The position numbers and the translations under genes are program-made. Positions 36,179 to 42,899 of a DNA stretch of 64,000 bases are shown piece after piece. The stretch comes from Streptomyces xantholiticus (lineage in GTDB: Bacteria > Actinomycetota > Actinomycetes > Streptomycetales > Streptomycetaceae). The stretch is taken from contig NZ_BMWB01000004.1 of assembly GCF_014651015.1 (NCBI RefSeq), forward strand, positions 248,001-312,000. Reading direction: 5' to 3'. Position 1 is the first letter of the stretch, and each line of letters begins with the position of its first letter. The notes below the pieces were generated by a model. That model searched no databases. It was not told where the DNA came from and saw nothing but the letters and a program-made list of their open reading frames with translations.

Positions 36179-37006
36179 CTACACGGGCGGCCAGGGAATC
36201 GCGGGCCAGTCCCCCGAGGGGACTGGGTGCACACCCGACGCGAGCAGCGCGGCGACCCTGGCCCCGACGGCGGCCACCTCCGCGGCGGTGAGCAGTTCCG
36301 CCAGTCGGGTGGCGAGCGGTCCGCCGTCGGCCAGGGCGGCGGCCAAGGCCGTCAGCGTCTCCTTGGCCTCCGGCGCCAGCGGCTCCCCCGCCCAGCCCCA
36401 CAGCAGGGTGCGCAGCTTGTCGTGGACGTTGAAGGTGACACCGTGGTCGATCGCGTAGAGGCTGCCGTCCGCGGTGGGCAGCAGATGGCCCCCCTTGCGG
36501 TCACCGTTGTTGATCACCGCGTCGAGGACGGCGAGCCTGCGCAGCCGCACGTCGTCCGCGTGGACGAGCAGCGCCGTACGGCCCTCGCCCACCTCGGCGA
36601 AACCGACCGCCTTCCAACCCTCGCCCGGCTCCTCGTCCTCGACGAGCGCCAGCAGATCGGCCTCCGGGTCCGCCTCTATCCACAGCTGGACCATGCCCTC
36701 GCCGTACGGGCCGTCGCGCAGGACGGTGGGCGGGACCAGGCCCCAGCCGGTCGCCTCGGAGAGTTCGTAGGCCGCGACCTCGCGCTGTGCGAGGGTGCCG
36801 TCGGGAAAGTCCCACAGCGGGCGCTCCCCGGCGACGGGCTTGTAGACGCAGTGGACTTCCTCGTCCTCGAGCGAAACCGTGCAGTAGAGCACCGCGTTGG
36901 ACGCCTCGCGCAACCTGCCGCGCACGGTCAGTTCGCCCTTGGCCAGCAGTGTGAGCACATCGGTCGTGCTCACTCGCCGCGTCGGTATCCGTTCTGGCGC
37001 GGGCAT
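36179..37006 (-). CDS. SCO1664-family protein, PI3/PI4-kinase-like fold
   Basis: 275 residues from the ATG at 37006. The start lies inside the end of the DUF3090 gene, so the two overlap by 37 bp. It is a conserved actinobacterial family (TIGR03843, SCO1664-type) with a weak likeness to phosphatidylinositol 3/4-kinases. VHCVYKPVAGERPLWDFPDG contains the nucleotide-binding Lys, VINNGDRKGGHLL resembles the catalytic loop and AIDHGVTFN the metal-binding DxG-like motif. Substrate and activity are not established. Operon with DUF3090 and the phosphatase gene on the same strand. Confidence 0.88.
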   Translation of the reverse strand: MPAPERIPTRRVSTTDVLTLLAKGELTVRGRLREASNAVLYCTVSLEDEEVHCVYKPVAGERPLWDFPDGTLAQREVAAYELSEATGWGLVPPTVLRDGPYGEGMVQLWIEADPEADLLALVEDEEPGEGWKAVGFAEVGEGRTALLVHADDVRLRRLAVLDAVINNGDRKGGHLLPTADGSLYAIDHGVTFNVHDKLRTLLWGWAGEPLAPEAKETLTALAAALADGGPLATRLAELLTAAEVAAVGARVAALLASGVHPVPSGDWPAIPWPPV

Positions 37007-37560
37007 ACGTGTCCTTCCGGATCCAGGGGCAGGCTGCACAGCGGGCACGGCGGCCGGCCGGCGTTCACCACGTCCAGTGCGCGCTTGGCGAACGCCCTGG
37101 CCTGTGCGCCGGTGAGCCGGACCCGCAGCATCGGCGGGCCGTTCTCCTCGTCCTGCAGCAGCCGCTCCTCGGCCTCCGCGAGGTCCTCCTCGGAGTCGGC
37201 CTCGAGCTCGACGAGCGCCTGCGCCTCGACGATCATGCGCTGTTCCTCGCCGTCCCATGCCAGCGCCATGGTGCCGACGCGGAACTCCTCCTCGACCGGG
37301 TTGTCGAGCGGCGCGGTGTCGGCCACGTCGGCCGGGGCGACGGCGGGCACCGGGGCGTTGCCGCCGGTGCGGCGCACCACCTCGTCCAGCAGTTCGTCGA
37401 TCCGCTCTGCGAGGGCGGCCACCTGCGTCTTCTCCAGGGCCACGCTGGTGACGCGCCCTGCGGCGGAAGCCTGCAGGAAGAACGTACGGCGGCCAGGCAG
37501 CCCGACCGTACCGGCCACGAAGCGGTCCGGCGGGTCGTAGAGGAACACCTGACGGGACAC
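36970..37560 (-). CDS. DUF3090 family protein
   Basis: 196 residues from the GTG at 37560. It starts MSRQVFLYDPPDRFVAGTVG, the typical DUF3090 start, and ends in a four-Cys zinc ribbon split as CPLCSLPLDPEGHVC. The middle has LEKTQVAALAERIDELLDEV and a conserved beta region (MALAWDGEEQRMIVEAQ). Function unknown. It overlaps the SCO1664-family gene by 37 bp, evidence for coupled translation of the two proteins. Conserved in nearly all actinobacteria beside these partners. Confidence 0.9.
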   Translation of the reverse strand: MSRQVFLYDPPDRFVAGTVGLPGRRTFFLQASAAGRVTSVALEKTQVAALAERIDELLDEVVRRTGGNAPVPAVAPADVADTAPLDNPVEEEFRVGTMALAWDGEEQRMIVEAQALVELEADSEEDLAEAEERLLQDEENGPPMLRVRLTGAQARAFAKRALDVVNAGRPPCPLCSLPLDPEGHVCPRQNGYRRGE

Positions 37561-37673
37561 GTTCTGTCTCCCTTTGGATCGTCGGGTCGGTCGGTTTCCG
37601 AGTCGGTTTCTGCAGGGCCCCGGGTCGGGCGGAATTCAGCTTTTCGGCGCGTCCACCCTACTGCGCGGAGCGA

Positions 37674-38375
37674 TCACGGTGCGCCCGCGCCGCCCCCGAC
37701 GACCGCATCGCCACTGCCGCCGTTGTCCTGCGGGCCTTCCACGGGCGGCACCAAGGCGCCCAACTCCCCGGTGTCCCCGAGCCGCAGCAGGAACGGCCGG
37801 CTGCGGGTGTAGCGGATGGCGGTGACCGAGCACGGCTCGACGTGGATGCGCTGGAAGAGGTCGAGATGGAGGCCGAGGGCGTCCGCCACCAGTGACTTGA
37901 TGATGTCGCCGTGGGAGCACAGCAGATAGGCGGCGCCCTCGCCGTGCTCCTGGTCGACGCGCGCGTTCCAGTCGCGGACGGCGTCGACGGCCCGTGCCTG
38001 CATGGCCCGCATCGACTCGCCGCCGGGGAAGACCACCGCGGACGGGTGCTGCTGGACGACCCCCATCATCGGCTCCTCCGCGAGCTCCCGCAGCTTGCGG
38101 CCCGACCAGTCGCCGTAGTGGCACTCCCCGATGCGTTCGTCGGTCTCCACGGTGAGCCCGGGCCGGGCCTCCAGCAGAGGCGCGAGGGTCTCGCGGCAGC
38201 GCTCCAGGGGGCTGGAGACGACCGCCGCGATCGGCACGGAGGCCAGTCTCGCGGGGAGCGCGGCCGCCTGTGCGGCGCCACGCTCGTCGAGGTGGACCCC
38301 CGGTGTCCAGCCGGCGAGCACCCCCTCGGTGTTGGCGGTGGAGCGTCCGTGGCGTACGAGGATCAGCGTGGCCAT
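37674..38375 (-). CDS. Histidine phosphatase, MSMEG_4193 family
   Basis: 233 residues from the ATG at 38375. RHG motif at LILVRHGRSTANTEG (phospho-acceptor His), second catalytic His in LLCSHGDIIKSLVADALG, and the acid in ECHYGDWSGRKL. The family TIGR03848 (MSMEG_4193) is typically next to DUF3090 and SCO1664 genes in actinobacteria. It would remove phosphate from a small metabolite or protein; the substrate is unknown. Same strand as those genes, separated by 113 bp. The C-terminal 20 residues (GPQDNGGSGDAVVGGG) are Gly-rich. Divergent from corA. Confidence 0.9.
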   Translation of the reverse strand: MATLILVRHGRSTANTEGVLAGWTPGVHLDERGAAQAAALPARLASVPIAAVVSSPLERCRETLAPLLEARPGLTVETDERIGECHYGDWSGRKLRELAEEPMMGVVQQHPSAVVFPGGESMRAMQARAVDAVRDWNARVDQEHGEGAAYLLCSHGDIIKSLVADALGLHLDLFQRIHVEPCSVTAIRYTRSRPFLLRLGDTGELGALVPPVEGPQDNGGSGDAVVGGGAGAP

Positions 38376-38443
38376 GGGGGCCAGCCTACGGTCACCGCAT
38401 GTCCGGCGGGCCAAGGGTGTGCCGGGGCGGCGGTCAGGGAAGA

Positions 38444-39436
38444 ATGCGCGCCGTGATCGTGGACTGCGCCATCTACCGCGACGGACGCCGCACCGAAGGC
38501 CCGTCGGACTTCTCCGATGCCCTTGACGAGGCACGGGCCGCCGGTGACGCGTTCCTTTGGATCGGGCTGCACGAGCCCACGGAGGACGAGTTCGAGCACG
38601 TCTCCGAGGAGTTCGCGCTGCACCCGCTGGCCGTGGAGGACGCGCTCAAGGCGCACCAGCGGCCCAAACTCGAGGTGTACGACGACTCACTGTTCGTCGT
38701 CCTCAAACCCGTGGTGTACGAGCCGAAGAGCGATTCGGTGACCACCGGCGAACTGATGGTCTTCATAGGCGACTCGTTCGTGGTGACGGTCCGGCACGGC
38801 GAGGGAGCACCGCTGCGTGCCGTCCGCGAGCGGCTGGAGGCCGAGCCTGCGGTCCTGCGCCACGGCCCCACGGCGGTGCTGTACGCGATCAGCGACGCCG
38901 TCGTCGACCACTACATCGAGGTCGCGGCCGAGCTCCAGGTGGACCTCGAGGAGATGGAGACGACGGTTTTCGAACCGGCCCGAAGGGATGCGAAGAACAC
39001 GGCGGCGAGGATCTACACCTTCAAACGGCAGGTGCTCGAGTTCCGCCGGGCCGCCGGGCCGCTGGCGGCGCCGATGTCCCGGCTGGCGGGCGCGGGCGTG
39101 CCGTTCGTCCATGAGCAGGCACAGCCGTTCTTCCGCGACGTCAGCGACCATCTGACCAGGGCGAACGAGCAGGTGGAGGGTCTGGACCGGCTGCTGTCCG
39201 ACATCCTCTCGGCCCACCTCGCACAGATGGGCGTGCGGCAGAACGACGACATGCGCAAGATCTCGGCATGGGCGGCCATGGCGGCCGTGCCGACGATGGT
39301 CGCGGGTGTCTACGGCATGAACTTCGAGCACATGCCGGAGCTGAGACAGGTGTGGGCGTATCCGGCGACCCTGCTGCTGATGGCGGGCGCGGTGTACGGG
39401 CTCTTCCGGCTCTTCAAGCGGCGCGGCTGGCTCTGA
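38444..39436 (+). CDS. corA: CorA-family magnesium/cobalt transporter
   Basis: 330 residues from the ATG at 38444. Large N-terminal cytoplasmic domain (LWIGLHEPTEDEFEHVSEEFALHPLAVEDAL) typical of CorA, long stalk helix in the middle, and two C-terminal membrane helices. The signature GMN is in VYGMNFEHMPEL, between the helices. It carries Mg2+ or Co2+ as a homopentamer. It ends KRRGWL, a charged C-terminal tail. A GTG nine bases into the frame is an alternative start. Divergent from the MSMEG_4193 phosphatase over a 68-bp gap. Confidence 0.95.
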   Translation: MRAVIVDCAIYRDGRRTEGPSDFSDALDEARAAGDAFLWIGLHEPTEDEFEHVSEEFALHPLAVEDALKAHQRPKLEVYDDSLFVVLKPVVYEPKSDSVTTGELMVFIGDSFVVTVRHGEGAPLRAVRERLEAEPAVLRHGPTAVLYAISDAVVDHYIEVAAELQVDLEEMETTVFEPARRDAKNTAARIYTFKRQVLEFRRAAGPLAAPMSRLAGAGVPFVHEQAQPFFRDVSDHLTRANEQVEGLDRLLSDILSAHLAQMGVRQNDDMRKISAWAAMAAVPTMVAGVYGMNFEHMPELRQVWAYPATLLLMAGAVYGLFRLFKRRGWL

Positions 39437-39728
39437 GCCCGCCGGGCAGCCGCTGGATCAGGGGCGCACCGCGGGGCCCGGGTGGAGACGGAGAACGAGA
39501 GGGGCCGGCGCCCGGGAAGGGCCGTGGGCCGCCGGCCGCGGGCGGGCGCCGGGAGCCGGTTCCCCCGTCACCACGTAGGCCACCGACGGCCCGGCCGCGA
39601 GCGGGCCCGGGTGATGCTGCCGTCGTGCCCGCCCGCCTGGCGCGAGGCGCTGCCGGTCCGGAAGGCGATGCGTGGCTTGGCCGGGCCATAGGGGGCGTCG
39701 CCCGACCCGGGCCGGGGGCCTGGTCACA
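39437..39728. other. 292-bp region without a confident gene
   Basis: Very G/C-rich. A minus-strand frame (39458-39727, 89 aa, Arg/Pro-rich) begins one base after the ferritin-like stop codon and has high GC3, but its composition looks non-protein. No terminator or operator is obvious. Confidence 0.5.
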
Positions 39729-40514
39729 TCACAAGGCGGGTTCGGCGGTGACCGGACCGTCGAGGGCGCCGCGGCGTTCCGGAAGCTTCAGGTCGACCAT
39801 GTGACGCCAGGCCCCGAGCCGTTCGTACCCGTACAGCGCGTGGATACCGGCGGCGAGAGCCGCGGACTTGGCCCTGGGCCAGTGCAGCAGCCGGCCCATG
39901 TGGGCCATGACGGCGAGGCTGACGTCCCGGTAGACCTGGATCTCGGCCAGCGCGCTCTCGCGCAGCACGCGCTGGATGGTGCGACCGTGTCCGGCGGCGG
40001 CGAGGCGGAGCAGTTCCTCGTGGCAGTAGGCCAGGTGGTTGGCCTCGTCGTCGCAGATCATCCGGACCGCCCTGCCGATCTCCGCGTGGTCGCCGAAGTA
40101 CTTCACGAGCATGTCCATCTGGCCGGCCGCGCGCTCCTCGGTGACTCGGCTGTGCGAGAGGTAGACGACGATGTCGTGCTCCGTGAGCCGCTCGTCGCGG
40201 CGCAGCTTCTCATGGGTGAGACCGATGCCCCGGCGCTCCAGCAGCATGGTGTAGTCGGTCTCCGGCGGCACCGGGACCGGATCCAGATGCCGCTTCTTGA
40301 GGAGCGCGTCGAACAGGCGGCCGTGCTTCTCCTCGTCGGCACCGTGCCGGGTGATCTTCGGGGCGAGATCGCGCATGGACTCGGGGACGAGGGCGGCGAT
40401 GCGGCCGTTCTCCCAGCCCCCCTGGGCCTCGCCGCTGGCGGCGATGGAGCAGAACAGCTGAAAGGAGTCGTCGTTGTCGATGATCTCCTGGAAGAGACTC
40501 CGGGCCGAGAGCAT
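39729..40514 (-). CDS. Ferritin-like diiron protein, unknown substrate
   Basis: 261 residues from the ATG at 40514, preceded by GGAGG; a GTG three codons upstream overlaps that SD. Helical protein with repeated diiron-like ligands: TRHGADEEKHGRLF (ExxH-type), LSHSRVTEERAAGQ and MICDDEANHLAYCHEELL, spaced as in a four-helix ferritin-like bundle. It resembles actinobacterial oxidases/hydroxylases of the ferritin-like superfamily; the substrate is unknown. Same strand as the LLM gene with a terminator between. Confidence 0.82.
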   Translation of the reverse strand: MLSARSLFQEIIDNDDSFQLFCSIAASGEAQGGWENGRIAALVPESMRDLAPKITRHGADEEKHGRLFDALLKKRHLDPVPVPPETDYTMLLERRGIGLTHEKLRRDERLTEHDIVVYLSHSRVTEERAAGQMDMLVKYFGDHAEIGRAVRMICDDEANHLAYCHEELLRLAAAGHGRTIQRVLRESALAEIQVYRDVSLAVMAHMGRLLHWPRAKSAALAAGIHALYGYERLGAWRHMVDLKLPERRGALDGPVTAEPAL

Positions 40515-40644
40515 GTCTGCCACCTCCGTCGGATCTTCGGGACATCCGCAAAGAAAGAGTCAAATGCGACACAGTCACCCAGGCAACAGGTAAGTGGGAC
40601 AAATCGACCGAATGGACGACACGGCGGTGACACAAGGCAGTAAC

Positions 40645-40686
40645 CGCCACGGCCGTCGCGCGTTGTACCGCGTGACGGCCGTGGCG
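40645..40686 (-). terminator. Hairpin downstream of the LLM-class gene
   Basis: A 13-bp perfect stem CGCCACGGCCGTC / GACGGCCGTGGCG with a 16-nt loop. Confidence 0.75.
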
Positions 40687-40737
40687 GGGAAGACCCCCGA
40701 GCCCCCACCACGGCCGCAGGCTTGCCCCAGGACAGGA

Positions 40738-41787
40738 CTACGCGAGACCCGCGCGCTCCAGCGCCTCGGTGCCGGCGCGCAGCGCGGTGATCCGCTCGTC
40801 GAGCGTGAAGCCCGCGGGTGAGAGCGTCAGCGTGGTGACACCGGCCGCCGCGTAGGCCTGCATCCGGTCGGCGATCCGCTCCACCGGCCCGAGGAGCGCG
40901 GTCTGGTCGATGAGCTCGTGCGGCACCGCGGCCGCGGCCCCCGCCTTGTCGCCGCCGAGGTACTTGTCCTGGATCTCGGCGGCTTCCTTCTCGTAGCCCA
41001 TGCGCTGCGCGAGCTGGTTGTAGAAGTTCTGCTTGCGGCTGCCCATGCCGCCGACGTACAGCGCGGTGTACGGCCGGAACATGTCGGCCAGACCGGCCAC
41101 GTCGTCGCCGATCGCGAGCGGCAGGGTGGGGCAGACGTCAAAGCCTTCCATCGTCTTTCCGGCCTTCTCGCGGCCCGCACGGATGTGCTGCAGCGCGGTG
41201 TCCTCGATGTGGTCGGCGGACGGGAAGATCAGCAGGGCGCCGTCGGCGATCTCACCGGTCTGCTCGAGGTTCTTGGGGCCGATCGCCGCGATGTAGAGCG
41301 GGATGTGCTCTCGCTGCGGGTGGACCGTGAGCTTGATCGGCTTGCCCGGGCCGTCGGGCAGCGGCAGCGTCCAGTGCTCGCCCTCGTACGACAGGCGCTC
41401 GCGGGACATCGCCTTACGGACGATCTCGACGTACTCGCGGGTGCGGGCCAGGGGCTTGTCGAACTTGACGCCGTACCAGCCCTCGGAGACCTGCGGCCCG
41501 GAGACGCCGAGGCCGAGACGGAACCGGCCGCCGGAGAGCGAGTCCAGCGTGGCCGCGGTCATCGCCGTCATGGCGGGCTGGCGGGCCGGGATCTGCAGGA
41601 TCGCGGAGCCGACGTCGATCCGCTCGGTCTGGGCGGCGACCCAGCTGAGCACGGTGGGGGCGTCGGAGCCGTACGCCTCCGCCGCCCAGCAGACGTCGTA
41701 GCCGAGCCTGTCGGCCTCCTGCGCGACGGCGAGGTTGTCGCCGTCCATGCCCGCGCCCCAGTAGCCGAGGTTGATGCCGAGCCGCAT
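40738..41787 (-). CDS. LLM-class F420-dependent oxidoreductase
   Basis: 349 residues. Luciferase-like (beta/alpha)8 barrel: MRLGINLGYWGAGMDG start, then GYDVCWAAEAYGSDAPTVL, TERIDVGSAILQIPARQPAMTAMTAATLDSLSGGRFRLGLGVSGPQVSEGWYGVKFDKPLARTREY is continuous and typical of F420-dependent members. The late PLYIAAIGPKNLEQTGEIADGALL is also characteristic. It would oxidise or reduce a small molecule with F420 (or FMN). A perfect 16-bp palindrome sits between this start codon and that of the divergent aldo/keto reductase, 11 bp upstream of this gene. Confidence 0.93.
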   Translation of the reverse strand: MRLGINLGYWGAGMDGDNLAVAQEADRLGYDVCWAAEAYGSDAPTVLSWVAAQTERIDVGSAILQIPARQPAMTAMTAATLDSLSGGRFRLGLGVSGPQVSEGWYGVKFDKPLARTREYVEIVRKAMSRERLSYEGEHWTLPLPDGPGKPIKLTVHPQREHIPLYIAAIGPKNLEQTGEIADGALLIFPSADHIEDTALQHIRAGREKAGKTMEGFDVCPTLPLAIGDDVAGLADMFRPYTALYVGGMGSRKQNFYNQLAQRMGYEKEAAEIQDKYLGGDKAGAAAAVPHELIDQTALLGPVERIADRMQAYAAAGVTTLTLSPAGFTLDERITALRAGTEALERAGLA

Positions 41788-41798
41788 AAGCGCTCCCT

Positions 41799-41814
41799 CT
41801 TACTGATCAGTAAG
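41799..41814. promoter_or_regulatory. Perfect 16-bp palindrome CTTACTGATCAGTAAG
   Basis: Positioned 11 bp upstream of the LLM gene start, in its promoter/leader. The TTACTnnnnAGTAA pattern is typical of TetR-family operators. No TetR gene is adjacent, so the regulator is encoded elsewhere. Confidence 0.7.
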
Positions 41815-41915
41815 TGCCTGTCCCGGGACTCTAGCGCGGGCGGGGGTGATCCGGCAGGGGCACGTTGTCCACAGGCTCTCTCAGGGTGGGCCCCTGGCCA
41901 GTAATCTCAGCGCCC

Positions 41916-42899
41916 ATGGAGCAGAGGCATCTCGGCCGTACCGGCCTGCGCGTGTCCCGGATCGGACTCGGCACCCTCACATGGGGCCGGGACACCGACG
42001 AGCACGACGCCGCCGACCAGTTGAAGGTCTTCTGGGAAGCCGGCGGCACGCTGGTCGACACCGCCGACGTGTACGGCGGCGGGGAGGCCGAGTATCTGCT
42101 GGGACAGCTGGTCGAGCGGCTGGTGCCCCGCGCGGACCTGGTGATAGCCACGAAGGCCGGCAGCGTGCCGGACCCGGACCGTCGCTTCGACGGGTCGCGC
42201 GGCCATCTGCTCGCCGCGCTCGACGCCTCGCTGGCGCGGCTGGGCACGGACCACGTGGACCTGTGGCAGGTCCACGCCTTCGACCCCGACACACCGCTGG
42301 ACGAGACGCTCCAGGCCCTGGACCTCGCGGTCAGCAGCGGACGGGCGCGGTACGCGGGCGTGTCGAACTTCTGCGGCTGGCAGTTGGCGAAGGCGGCGAC
42401 CTGGCAGCTGGCTGCGCCAGGGGTGCGCACCCGGCTGGCGAGCACGCAGATGGAGTACTCGCTGCTGCAGCGGGGTGTGGAGCGGGAGGTACTGCCGGCG
42501 GCGCTCGACCTGGGGGTGGGGCTGCTGCCTTCGTCCCCGCTGGGGCGCGGGGTGCTCACGGGCAAGTACCGGAACGCCACTCCGTCCGACTCCCGGGGCG
42601 CTTCGGAACAGATGGCGCCGTTCGTGGAGCCGTACCTGGACGAAGCGGCGAGCAGCATCGTGGACGCGGTCGCGACAGCGGCGGACGGGCTGGCTGCGAC
42701 ATCGCTCGAAGTGGCGCTGGCGTGGGTCCGTGACCGGCCGGGCGTGGTGGCGCCGATCGTCGGCGCGCGCAATGCGCAGCAGCTCAGGGCGGCGTTGTCG
42801 GTGGAGGCGCTTAGTCTTCCTGACGAGATCCGCCGGGCGCTCGACGACGTGTCGGCGCCCGTGCACCGCTATCCCGACCAGGACTGGAGCACGCTGTGA
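41916..42899 (+). CDS. Aldo/keto reductase
   Basis: 327 residues from the ATG at 41916. AKR signature GTLVDTADVYGGGEAEYLLG with catalytic Asp and Tyr; Lys in VIATKAGS and His in VHAFDP complete the tetrad. WQVHAFDPDTPLDETLQALDLAVSSGRARYAGVSNFCGWQL and the late PIVGARNAQQLRAAL (NADPH-binding) confirm. It reduces aldehydes or ketones, substrate unknown. Its last codons overlap the RecD-like gene by four bases (TGTGAC), so translation may be coupled. Confidence 0.94.
   Translation: MEQRHLGRTGLRVSRIGLGTLTWGRDTDEHDAADQLKVFWEAGGTLVDTADVYGGGEAEYLLGQLVERLVPRADLVIATKAGSVPDPDRRFDGSRGHLLAALDASLARLGTDHVDLWQVHAFDPDTPLDETLQALDLAVSSGRARYAGVSNFCGWQLAKAATWQLAAPGVRTRLASTQMEYSLLQRGVEREVLPAALDLGVGLLPSSPLGRGVLTGKYRNATPSDSRGASEQMAPFVEPYLDEAASSIVDAVATAADGLAATSLEVALAWVRDRPGVVAPIVGARNAQQLRAALSVEALSLPDEIRRALDDVSAPVHRYPDQDWSTL

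Noticed and set aside
39458..39727. 89-residue Arg/Pro-rich minus-strand frame after the ferritin-like gene
   Set aside because: It starts next to the previous stop and has high GC3, but the amino acid composition is not protein-like and no SD precedes it.
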